35,355 bases of DNA. It comes from Candidatus Geocrenenecus sp. JGI 0000106-J15 (GTDB lineage: Archaea; Thermoproteota; Nitrososphaeria_A; Caldarchaeales; Wolframiiraptoraceae). Positions 7,818 to 16,119 of the stretch are shown piece by piece. The notes beneath the pieces were generated by a model. It had not been told where the DNA came from. It saw nothing but the letters and a program-made list of their open reading frames with translations, and ran no database searches. The position numbers and the translations under genes were made by a program. Positions within the stretch are counted from its first letter, which is position 1; each line of letters starts with the position of its first letter. The stretch spans positions 1-35,355 of the forward strand of contig ASPF01000018.1 in the NCBI GenBank assembly GCA_000405685.1. Reading direction: 5' to 3'.

Positions 7818-9500
7818 ATGGATGGTCTAGGGATAAAACGTAGAAGTAGTGTTATAGTTGAAGGTGTGGAGCGTGCACCTCATCGTGCTCTCCTTAGAGC
7901 TTTAGGGTTATCTGATGAAGAATTCTCTAAACCCTTAGTCGCTATAGCTAACTCATGGAATGAAGTCGTCCCAGGTCATGTCCACTTAAACATTGTTAGT
8001 CGAAAGGTTAAAGATGCTGTAAGAAATGGTGGAGGCACTCCGTTTGAATTCAATACTATAGCTGTATGTGATGGTTTAGCAATGGGCCATGAAGGTATGC
8101 GTTTCAGTCTTGTTAGTAGAGAAGTAATAGCTGATAGTGTTGAGATAATGATTGAAGCACATAGATTCGATGGATTGATTGTATTAGGAAGCTGTGATAA
8201 GATCGAGCCTGGGATGATGATAGCTGTCGCCCGCCTTAACATACCATCAATATTCTTGAATGGTGGACCAATGTATACTGGGAGACTTGGAGATAGAAGA
8301 CTGAGCACAGGGGACGTCTTTGAAGCAGTTGGAGGATACTCTGCAGGAAAGATAACTCTTGATGAATTAAAGCTTATTGAGAGGTATGCTTGTCCAGGTC
8401 CAGGTTCATGTGCTGGACTTTATACTGCGAATTCTATGGCTATAGTCTTTGAAGCGCTTGGAATGATGATTCCAGGATCTTCAACTATACCTGCTCTAGA
8501 CGCTAGGAGGCTTGAAGCAGCATATAGGACAGGGTTAACGCTTATGAATATGCTTGAAACAAGCTTAAAGCCTCTAGACATACTTACCTTTGAAGCATTT
8601 GAGAATGCTATCGCAGTAGACGCAGCTATGGGTGGGTCAACAAACGTTATCCTACACTTGATAGCTATAGCTAGAGAAGCAAAAATAAAACTAACATTAG
8701 AAGACTTTGATAGAATAAGTAAGAGGACACCATACATTGTAGACTTGATACCTGGAGGAAGATATCCAGTAGAAGACCTTGATAGGGTTGGAGGATTACC
8801 TGTAGTAATGAAGAAGCTTCTAGATGCAGGGCTCATAAATGGTGAAGCATTAACAGTAACAGGAAAAACCGTCAAAGAAAACCTAGACGAATTTAAGCCT
8901 CCAGTAACAAATATAGGAGAAGTAGTTAGAGAACCTAGTAGCCCAATATCTAAGCAGGGATCTATAGTAATCTTAAAAGGTAACCTAGCGCCTGAAGGAG
9001 CAGTAGTAAAGATAAGCGGTGTAAAGAATCTATCCCATAGAGGTCCAGCGAAAATCTTCGATTCAGAAGAAGAAGCATTTAAAGCAGTAATACATAGACG
9101 GATAGAGCCTGGAGACGTAGTCGTAATCAGGTATGAGGGGCCACGGGGAGGGCCTGGGATGAGAGAGATGCTATCAGTTACAGCAGCTATAGTCGGTCAA
9201 GGTCTAGGAGACAAAGTAGCACTCGTCACAGATGGAAGATTCTCAGGGGCCACGAGAGGCTTAATGGTTGGACATGTATCCCCTGAAGCAGCAGTAGGCG
9301 GTCCAATAGCTATCCTAAGAGATGGAGACATCATTTCTATAGATGTTTTAAACAGTAGGATTTATGTAGATTTGGATAAGAATGAGATAGAGGAGAGACT
9401 TTCAAAATGGTCTCCACCGAAGCCAAGATATACTTCTGGAATACTTGCTAGATATGCTAAGTACGCTCTTTCAGCATCTCTTGGAGCAGGCTTAGAATAA
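7818..9500 (+). CDS. ilvD: Dihydroxy-acid dehydratase
   Basis: Iron-sulfur dehydratase of the valine/isoleucine pathway, converting 2,3-dihydroxy-acids to 2-oxo-acids; sugar-acid dehydratases of some archaea (gluconate, arabinonate) share the fold. The 560 residues are full length. Cluster cysteines are visible in IAVCDGLAMGH, GSCDKIEPG and CPGPGSCAGLYTANSM, and the C-terminal domain has the GPRGGPGMREML and TDGRFSGATRG blocks. The ATG at 7818 lies about 30 bp after a TTTTTAATA element, as in a leaderless gene. No other branched-chain amino-acid gene is present. Its last 9 bases overlap the end of the convergent HD-domain gene. Confidence 0.93.
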   Translation: MDGLGIKRRSSVIVEGVERAPHRALLRALGLSDEEFSKPLVAIANSWNEVVPGHVHLNIVSRKVKDAVRNGGGTPFEFNTIAVCDGLAMGHEGMRFSLVSREVIADSVEIMIEAHRFDGLIVLGSCDKIEPGMMIAVARLNIPSIFLNGGPMYTGRLGDRRLSTGDVFEAVGGYSAGKITLDELKLIERYACPGPGSCAGLYTANSMAIVFEALGMMIPGSSTIPALDARRLEAAYRTGLTLMNMLETSLKPLDILTFEAFENAIAVDAAMGGSTNVILHLIAIAREAKIKLTLEDFDRISKRTPYIVDLIPGGRYPVEDLDRVGGLPVVMKKLLDAGLINGEALTVTGKTVKENLDEFKPPVTNIGEVVREPSSPISKQGSIVILKGNLAPEGAVVKISGVKNLSHRGPAKIFDSEEEAFKAVIHRRIEPGDVVVIRYEGPRGGPGMREMLSVTAAIVGQGLGDKVALVTDGRFSGATRGLMVGHVSPEAAVGGPIAILRDGDIISIDVLNSRIYVDLDKNEIEERLSKWSPPKPRYTSGILARYAKYALSASLGAGLE

Positions 9501-10706
9501 CTCTCTCTTAAAAATCTTAGCTGAAGCTTTACTAACCTTATCTAGATACTCTTTCATAGTGTATACTCTAAGAATCTCATATATTTCTGAAGTAAATTTA
9601 AGAAGTGGAGAGAAGTATTCTCTCAACATTGTTTTTCCATCTTCTTCTATGTAGAATTCTATTCTATCTTGGTCGATATACGGTAAAGGTGGAATATATG
9701 GTGTATCTATCCAGACATATTCTTGGGGGACCCCCGACTCTCCAGCAATTAATTCTTCAATATTCTTAACAGCTTCAGCATCTCTAATCAATTTAAGGTG
9801 ATCTCTTCTCTCATGTATCCTATACTCATATGCAACTTTAGGGAGAATCCTTCTCTCGATCTTTTTTATTACTTCTCTTGTCTTCTCATTTTGATGCATG
9901 AGACACCATACCGTAAAATCGTCGTGACCCAGATACTCTTCAATACTCATCTGAGGGAAATCGAGCACATCTCTAAGTATCCTGACACCTCTCAAAAACA
10001 TTGTTTGTGCAGCTCTAACGGTATGATGGAAGTAGATATTCATGAAGCTCTGGTATCTTGCTATAGCTAATTCTTCTAGAACTCCTAAAGCTTTAGTGCT
10101 TAATCCGACTCTCCCATCGATTAGTCTACTCGTATATATTATTCTAGCAATATCTATCACACCATAGAAAGCACCTGTGAAGTAAGAATCTCTAAGTAGG
10201 AAGTCTAGCTTATCGACGTCTACTGGACCACTAATAATGCTTCCAAGAGGATCTCTCTTCTCAAGTATACTTTTAACATCTTTAACTGATACACCACATC
10301 TCTCAACACTGCTAGATGTCTCGCTATCTTCTTCTAGTATTCTTAGAGTCATGTCTTCATGGGTTAACCCTTTCTCTCTAAGCAGTATCTCTAGGAGATG
10401 TGAGTATGGTGTATGACCTAGATCGTGGACCAATCCTGCAATAGTTAAGACTTTAAGCTTATACTCATCTAAACCAAGCCTTTCTCCAAACATCTTAGCT
10501 AAATGCATGCATCCAAGAGAATGGTCGAACCTAGAATGCCTTGCACCTGGATAAACTAAGTAAACTAGAGGTAGCTGGCTAATCCTCCTAAGCCTCTGAA
10601 AAGCAGTTGAATCAACAATCCTTAACATATCTTCTTCTAAAACAATATATCCATGGACGGGATCCTTGACGAGCTTAAACTGTCTCAATGTCTTAAACTT
10701 CTCCAA
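9492..10706 (-). CDS. HD-domain phosphohydrolase, SAMHD1/dGTPase-like
   Basis: 404-residue metal-dependent phosphohydrolase of the HD superfamily, in the group that includes dNTP triphosphohydrolases. The HD motif set is present: H...R in GARHSRFDHSLGCMH (about 56-70), the HD pair in LVHDLGHTPYSH (about 92-103), and a later Asp in GPVDVDKLDFLLRDS (about 160-174). The N-terminal KDPVHGYI and FQRLRRISQL blocks are typical of the archaeal/YdhJ-like subgroup. Likely acts on nucleotides in the cytosol, but substrate cannot be read from sequence. TTG start at 10706 with a TATATAAAAG-like box around 10731-10744, about 30 bp upstream on this strand. Convergent 9-bp overlap with ilvD. Confidence 0.85.
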   Translation of the reverse strand: MEKFKTLRQFKLVKDPVHGYIVLEEDMLRIVDSTAFQRLRRISQLPLVYLVYPGARHSRFDHSLGCMHLAKMFGERLGLDEYKLKVLTIAGLVHDLGHTPYSHLLEILLREKGLTHEDMTLRILEEDSETSSSVERCGVSVKDVKSILEKRDPLGSIISGPVDVDKLDFLLRDSYFTGAFYGVIDIARIIYTSRLIDGRVGLSTKALGVLEELAIARYQSFMNIYFHHTVRAAQTMFLRGVRILRDVLDFPQMSIEEYLGHDDFTVWCLMHQNEKTREVIKKIERRILPKVAYEYRIHERRDHLKLIRDAEAVKNIEELIAGESGVPQEYVWIDTPYIPPLPYIDQDRIEFYIEEDGKTMLREYFSPLLKFTSEIYEILRVYTMKEYLDKVSKASAKIFKRELF

Positions 10707-10889
10707 TCTAGACCAGACAATAGTATCCTTGGAAGATATAAAAGAATACTCGGGTAACCCTGGGTTGAAATATCCTAGGACGGGAAGAGAACCAGAAAAA
10801 TCCAGCTTTATTTTTCAAGGTATGATAAGCTTTCTGGGAAGGTAAATCATGAGTAAAATTATATTACTCTCCAAGTGATTATTTTAAGT

Positions 10890-12756
10890 ATGGTTAAAGG
10901 TGGTTATGTAGGAAAAAATTCTTAGAGTTGACTTATCCCGCCAGAAGATATGGTATGAACCTCTACCAGAAGATCCTCTATTAAGAAAGTTTGTAGGGTG
11001 TTGGGGGCTTGGCTTAAAGCTCCTTTATGATATGTGTCCTCCTGGAATTCATCCACTAGAACCTGAGAATCCATTAATATTCATGACAGGTCCACTTACA
11101 GGGATACCTGGTATTCCAGCAGCTAATAACACTACTTTAACTACTCTTAATGGAGATACAGGATTTACAGCTGGGAGGTCTCATACGCATGGATGGTTTG
11201 GTCCAAACTTAAAGTTTGCAGGATATGATGGAATAATAATTACAGGAGCCTCTGATGATTGGGTGTACCTCTGGATCAAGGATGATAATGTAGAGCTTAG
11301 AGATGCTAGGAAATTCTTAGGTAGAGATACTCATGAGACAGAAGATTTAGTCAAGAAAGATGTTGATGAGCCTAAGGCAAGTGTTGCAGCGATTGGGCCT
11401 GCTGGAGAGAATCTATGTCATGGTGCGTTAATAGAGAATGATAAGAATCATTCATTCTCTCATTCTGGTGTAGGACGTGTTATGGGTAGTAAGAAGCTTA
11501 AAGCTATAGCTGTCTATGGATCGGGGAAGGTCCAAGTATATGATGAAGAGAAGCTAAAAGAAGCTGCAAAGATGTGGCATGAGAATCTGTTTAAGAGTGA
11601 TGTAGCTAAAGGTTTAGCAAGAGGAGGAATACCTAGAGATGAATACAATTATGCTAAGTCTATGTCTATAACATCTGCAAAGAACTTCCTAGAAGTAAGC
11701 CCACCCCAATGGGGTGTAGGAATGTCTAAACATAAAATAACGCCTAAACCATGCTTCGCCTGCCCAATAGCATGTAGCTACGATGTAGAGATAGTTGAAG
11801 GTCCTAAGAAAGGATATGTAGCAACACCTGCAGGTGGAGGAGAAAACCTCGAGGGGGCAGCATCGATAGTGGGAGTATATGATAGTAACTGGGTTTTCTA
11901 CTTAATAGATCTATGTGATAGACTTGGCTTCGAATCCAGTACTATAGGATGTACAATAGCATTATGTATAGAATGCTTTGAGAAAGGCTTATTGAAGAAA
12001 GAAGATATAGATGGTCTAGAGCTACAATGGGGAGATCCTGAACTAATAGACAAGCTTCTACACATGGCTGCGAAGAAAGAAGGAAAAATAGGGAAACTAT
12101 TATCTCTAGGACCTCAAGGTGCAGCTGAATACATAGGTGGAGATGCATGGAAATATGCTGTACACATTAAGGGAACGGGGATGAATCTACATGATTGGAG
12201 AGCGGCCATGGGTATAATGCTTGGACAGATAGTTGGAGGGGGATCGGGGTGGCCTGCACCTGCAGCTGATGCATGGGCGACAGAACCAGACGTAGGCTAT
12301 CCAGAATATGAGGATCCCGTCAATCCGAGGCTTAAACCATTAGCGGTAGCTAAGACGTGGCCTAAAAAGTATTGGGATGATTGCAATGGCACATGCTGGT
12401 TTGCTACATGGGGTGTGCCTGGAGCATTAAAATTTACTTCAGGAGCAGTAGCTGCGGCTACTGGATGGGACTTTACAGCTGAAGAAGCATTACAAGTAGG
12501 TGAGAGGCTAGTACATCTGGAGAGAGTATTCAATATGAAGCATGGATTAACAGTAGAAGATGATGTATGTGTTCCACCTAGAGTAGTTGAAGCTCCACCT
12601 AGTGGTAGAGCTGCAGGTAAACCTATGGCCCCATACGTAGAATGGATGGTTAAGGAAACATATAGACTTCTAGGATGGGATGAAAAGACAGGTAAACCAT
12701 TGAAGAGCACACTAAAGAAAGTAGGATTAGAAGAGTACATTAAAGACATCTGGTAA
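10890..12756 (+). CDS. Aldehyde ferredoxin oxidoreductase family protein, frameshifted near its 5' end
   Basis: Tungsten-pterin oxidoreductase of the AOR family, which oxidises aldehydes or related carbonyls with ferredoxin. Cofactor-domain landmarks include FVGCWGLGLKLLYD, FMTGPLTG and GWFGPNLKFAGYDG; the 4Fe-4S motif CFACPIAC lies near 11755-11778, with a later Cys pair in DCNGTC. The longest ATG frame begins at 11032, but the reading before it (ILRVDLSRQKIWYEPLP... from 10918) is clearly AOR N-terminus and has no start codon. It is preceded in another frame by ATG 10890 encoding MVKGGYVGK. The two frames meet at a run of six A (10913-10918); one A fewer gives a continuous product of about 621 residues, normal for the family. 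Substrate is unknown. The GRSHTHGWFGP variant suggests a subfamily apart from the classical enzyme. Followed by a CoA-transferase. Confidence 0.85.
10913..10918 (+). other. A6 tract at the frame change in the AOR gene
   Basis: Six A residues join two reading frames that both match the AOR N-terminus: frame of ATG 10890 before it and the main frame after it. The upstream frame meets TAG at 10923 and the main frame meets TAG at 10909, so neither runs through. It may be a sequencing or assembly indel, a recent mutation, or a slippage site. Confidence 0.7.
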
Positions 12757-12821
12757 AATAGGTCAAAAACTTAACCATATATTTTTTATCTTTTACTAAT
12801 TTATTTTTACATGAGTCTTTT

Positions 12822-12827
12822 GGAGGG
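12822..12827 (+). promoter_or_regulatory. Shine-Dalgarno GGAGGG before the CoA-transferase
   Basis: GGAGGG ends 8 bases before the ATG at 12836 and fixes this start. It is one of the few strong ribosome binding sites in the window, consistent with a leadered transcript or internal operon position after the AOR gene. Confidence 0.6.
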
Positions 12828-12835
12828 TTAGTATT

Positions 12836-14023
12836 ATGGCTCTACCTCTTGAAGGTATTAGAGTATTAGATTTTACAAGAGTTATGTCTGGTCCTTTTGC
12901 AACTATGCTTCTTGGTGATCTAGGAGCAGATGTAGTCAAGATTGAACCTCCAGGTGGAGATGATACTAGAGGATGGGGGCCCCCATGGATGGGTAGAGAC
13001 TCAGCCTACTTCATGAGCGCTAATAGAAATAAGAGAAGCATAATCATAGACTTGAAGAAGCCTGAGAGTAGAGAGATCGTTAAGAAGCTAGTTGGGAGAG
13101 CTGATGTAGTAGTAGAAAACTTTAGACCTGGAGTAGCTGAACAGCTAGGTATAGGCTATGACTACGTCTCAAAGATAAACCCTAGAATAGTATACTGTAG
13201 TATATCTGGGTTTGGGCAGACTGGACCATACCGTGACAAGCCTGGCTACGACTTAGTTGCATTAGCGATGAGCGGGCTTATGAGTATTACAGGTGAGCCT
13301 AATAGACCTCCAGTAAAATTCGGTGTACCTATAGCAGACTTAACCACAGCATTATTTGCAGCTCTCTCAATAGTCTCAGCACTTTACTGGAGAGAGAAAA
13401 CAGGTAAAGGTCAGTATATAGACATGGCCTTGCTAGATGTTCAAGTCTTATTGCTGAGTCATCAAGCATTCAACTATTTCGCAACAGGTGAAGAACCTAA
13501 GAGAATGGGTTCAGCGCACCCAAACATTGTACCATACCAAGCATTTGAGACAAGCGATGGATACATTATAGTAACAGTTGGAAGTGAGAAGCTCTGGGAG
13601 CAATTCTGCAAAGTTATAGAGAGACCTGACTTAATTGAAAACCCTAAGTTTAGAACAAACGCTGATAGAGTGATCAATAGAGAAGAGCTTATAAGAGAAT
13701 TAGATAGACTCTTTAGATCCAAGCCTACATGTTTCTGGATAGAAGAATTAGAGAGAGCTGGAGTACCTGCTGTCCCAATCTTAACGGTAGGTCAGGTATT
13801 AAATGATGAGCATGTAAGATATCGAGGAATGGTGCTTGAGATAGAGCATCCAGAAGTAGGGGTGATGAAGATGCTGGGAGTACCTTTCAAGATGTCTGAA
13901 ACTCCGGGTGAAGTTAGAAGTCCACCGCCGACTAGAGGTCAGCATACCTTTGAGATACTTAGAGAACTAGGCTTTAATGATGAAGAAATAATAGAGTTGA
14001 AGAGAAAACATGTAGTAGAATGA
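12836..14023 (+). CDS. CaiB/BaiF family (class III) CoA-transferase
   Basis: 395-residue class III CoA-transferase, the family of formyl-CoA:oxalate, carnitine and bile-acid CoA-transferases and alpha-methylacyl-CoA racemase. The N-terminal Rossmann-like block PLEGIRVLDFTRVMSGPF, the PGGDDTRGWGPPW loop and the NRNKRSI block are canonical. The catalytic Asp is expected in GVPIADLTTALFAALS (about 163-178). C-terminal residues include VPAVPILTVGQVL. It follows the AOR gene by 79 bp on the same strand. This suggests a shared role: the AOR would make or use an organic acid and the transferase would activate it to a CoA thioester. The substrate is unknown; the pairing is inference from adjacency. 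Confidence 0.9.
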   Translation: MALPLEGIRVLDFTRVMSGPFATMLLGDLGADVVKIEPPGGDDTRGWGPPWMGRDSAYFMSANRNKRSIIIDLKKPESREIVKKLVGRADVVVENFRPGVAEQLGIGYDYVSKINPRIVYCSISGFGQTGPYRDKPGYDLVALAMSGLMSITGEPNRPPVKFGVPIADLTTALFAALSIVSALYWREKTGKGQYIDMALLDVQVLLLSHQAFNYFATGEEPKRMGSAHPNIVPYQAFETSDGYIIVTVGSEKLWEQFCKVIERPDLIENPKFRTNADRVINREELIRELDRLFRSKPTCFWIEELERAGVPAVPILTVGQVLNDEHVRYRGMVLEIEHPEVGVMKMLGVPFKMSETPGEVRSPPPTRGQHTFEILRELGFNDEEIIELKRKHVVE

Positions 14024-14065
14024 TCATGCTTCTCGAATAGTATATGTCTAGTGCTTAAGCATATG

Positions 14066-14659
14066 CTATCTTATCTTCAGATATTCTTTGATGACGCTGA
14101 TTATTTCATGGAATACTTCTTCAACATTTTTTGATGCATCTATTATCTTTAATCCATCTTCTTCAGCCAGCCTTAGATATTCTTGCCTAACTTTCTCTAA
14201 GAAATCTTCTTTCTCAAATCTTGTCTTATGCCTCTTGATCCTGCTTAGCCCGACTCTTGGCTCAACATCTAAGAGTATTGTTAAGTCAGGTTTACGAGCA
14301 AACTTATTTATCTCTCTAACCCATTCAGGGTCGCCTACTGCTATAGTCTGGTAAGCTAAAGAAGAGTAAACATATCTATCTGAGACGACTACGTATTTCT
14401 TCTTAACATATGGTAGGATAGTTTTATCTAAGTGTTCAAGCCTATCTGCAGCGAAGAGTAATGCTTCAACCTTAGAGTCTATATTCTTTTGTCTAGCCAT
14501 CTTCTTTAACATCCTACCTATAACTCCATCTGTAGGCTCTCTAGTATAAAGAGACTTTACATCATGTTTGCTTAACCATTTAACTAGTCTTCTTGAATGA
14601 GTTGTCTTACCTGAACCATCAATCCCCTCAATAGCTATGAAAAATCCTCCACCCTCCAA
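14066..14659 (-). CDS. tmk: Thymidylate kinase
   Basis: Phosphorylates dTMP to dTDP in the cytosol. The 197 residues include the P-loop EGIDGSGKTTHSRRL (about 10-24), the TREPTDGVIGRML block (about 39-51), and the DRY motif SDRYVYSSLAYQ (about 93-104). A basic LID stretch (RIKRHKTRFEKEDF) lies near 140-155. Start is TTG 14659, within a G-rich stretch that could serve poorly as its own ribosome site. It converges with the CoA-transferase. Length and motifs are normal for archaeal Tmk. Confidence 0.93.
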   Translation of the reverse strand: MEGGGFFIAIEGIDGSGKTTHSRRLVKWLSKHDVKSLYTREPTDGVIGRMLKKMARQKNIDSKVEALLFAADRLEHLDKTILPYVKKKYVVVSDRYVYSSLAYQTIAVGDPEWVREINKFARKPDLTILLDVEPRVGLSRIKRHKTRFEKEDFLEKVRQEYLRLAEEDGLKIIDASKNVEEVFHEIISVIKEYLKIR

Positions 14660-14706
14660 TATACATCAAGCAGAAATAGTCATCCAAGTATTTTAGAGTT
14701 CTAACC

Positions 14707-15909
14707 CTAGGATCCATTAAATCCATTGATGAAGAGTTTACTTAAACCAAGTTTTTCTTTCATGTCTTTATCTTTTCTTAATGCATCTAGGAATTCATCT
14801 AGGGGTGAATGTGCTACGCATACATATGTATCTGCTGCACCATAGTATACTAGTAGCTCTCTATCTTTTATCACGGCCCCACATGTATAGGTAACACCTG
14901 GCTTAAAACCTGAATATTCATATGGCTGGTCAGGTTCAATAACTGGAAAACTTGAAGCATATAATACTTCTTCTGGCTTCTCTAAACTTAAAAGCATAAC
15001 ACCTATCTTATACTTCCATGGCTCTTTCTTACTTAAACCATGATAGAATAGAAGCCACCCCTCATCAGTTTTAAGTGGTGGTGCTCCAGGGCTCTTAACC
15101 CTCCCCTCCCATCCATTAGGATTAGAGTTAGGGATATGATAACTCTCTATATATTTTCCATTGTTGAACTCGAGATCCTCGAGATAGCTGACCTGGATTC
15201 TAGGTGAGATGCTATGTAGTATAACATATCTACCATCGATCTTCTCTGGAAATAGTACAAAGTTTTTATGAACTTCACTTGGATTTGATATAATTTTCTC
15301 TTCTCTCCAATTCCATCTCCTATTTATGAAGTCGTCTACAGATATAGATGTGAAAGCTACTCTTAGCTCACCTGGTCCAAAAGCATTATATGTTGTATAG
15401 ATCTTGTTATCTTTCTTCATCACTACTATTCTAGGATCTTCACATCCACCATATCCTCCGCCTGAAGGAGATGGATAATATGAAGGCTTATTATTCCTAC
15501 GTTGATATATCGGGTTTGGAAGTCTTTCATCTATCTTGAATCCATCTTTTGAAACCGCATAACCGAATCTAGATATCCCATCAACACCAATAGCTCTATA
15601 GATTATATGTATCTTTCCATCTAGAAGTAGAACTCCAGGATTGAATGTTTGATAAGCCTCCCATGGATACTCATGTCTAGGTCTAAGTATCGGGTTGATT
15701 GGAGGCTTTCTTAACAATATCCTTCTAGAATCTTCCCACCTATAGATCTTTGGCATACTTTCTTCAAAAGTTTTCATTGATACTTCTTGAGAGATCCTTG
15801 GATGCAATTTTTCAACCTCTATCTTTCTGGCTTTATAAGATTTCTTTGGAGTATAGCGGGCTCTAGGCTTTCCTGCTCTACTTCTTCGCTTAGACTTCTG
15901 CTTTCTCAT
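14707..15909 (-). CDS. GH130-type glycoside phosphorylase/hydrolase with basic N-terminal tail
   Basis: 400-residue five-bladed beta-propeller protein of the GH130 type. Characterised members phosphorolyse or hydrolyse beta-mannosides. Typical blocks are WEAYQTFNPGVLLLDGKIHIIYRA (FNP plus YRA, near 82-107), SRFGYAVSKDGF, the GCEDPRIV motif carrying the acidic catalytic residue, LHSISPRI, GAPPLKTDEGWLLFYHG and VYYGAADTYVCVA at the end. The first 45 residues are extremely rich in Lys and Arg, which is unusual for the family; the in-frame Met at about residue 45 (MKTFEESMPK) could be the true start if the tail is an annotation artefact. A TATATAAAAAG-like promoter lies about 60 bp upstream of 15909, allowing a short leader. 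It is divergent from a second GH130-type gene. Substrate unknown. Confidence 0.8.
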   Translation of the reverse strand: MRKQKSKRRSRAGKPRARYTPKKSYKARKIEVEKLHPRISQEVSMKTFEESMPKIYRWEDSRRILLRKPPINPILRPRHEYPWEAYQTFNPGVLLLDGKIHIIYRAIGVDGISRFGYAVSKDGFKIDERLPNPIYQRRNNKPSYYPSPSGGGYGGCEDPRIVVMKKDNKIYTTYNAFGPGELRVAFTSISVDDFINRRWNWREEKIISNPSEVHKNFVLFPEKIDGRYVILHSISPRIQVSYLEDLEFNNGKYIESYHIPNSNPNGWEGRVKSPGAPPLKTDEGWLLFYHGLSKKEPWKYKIGVMLLSLEKPEEVLYASSFPVIEPDQPYEYSGFKPGVTYTCGAVIKDRELLVYYGAADTYVCVAHSPLDEFLDALRKDKDMKEKLGLSKLFINGFNGS

Positions 15910-16119
15910 TTTTCGTCTCCAGTCTCCATGTTACTGACTGGACATTGTTCTGCATATACAAAAACTTTTTATATCTACCCATAGAAAATATACATAGAAG
16001 TGTCAAACCAACTATTTATAGCATGGAGTATTAACTCATCCATTAAAGATAGGTACTATCTAGGCTTCCTCTAAGACATGTATAATAAGTAACGATAGAT
16101 CTTAATTAGAGACTGATAT
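15910..16119. promoter_or_regulatory. Divergent promoter region between the two GH130-type genes
   Basis: This 210-bp AT-rich spacer separates two head-to-head GH130 genes. On the minus strand an AGATATAAAAAG box lies around 15970-15980. On the plus strand TATAATAAG at about 16081-16089 could serve the gene at 16120. No strong operator dyad was seen beyond short repeats of GACTGGA near 15920-15945. Confidence 0.35.

Noticed and set aside
7976..8875. Long minus-strand frames inside ilvD (about 110 and 151 codons).
   Set aside because: They lie antisense to a well-conserved dehydratase, have no family resemblance, and reflect codon bias of the real gene.
12297..12749. 150-codon minus-strand frame inside the AOR gene.
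   Set aside because: Low-complexity Ser/Thr/Pro-rich shadow opposite conserved AOR sequence.
11032..12756. ATG 11032 as the true start of the AOR gene.
   Set aside because: About 47 residues upstream in the same frame match the AOR N-terminus, so the start lies further 5' across the A6 frame change.
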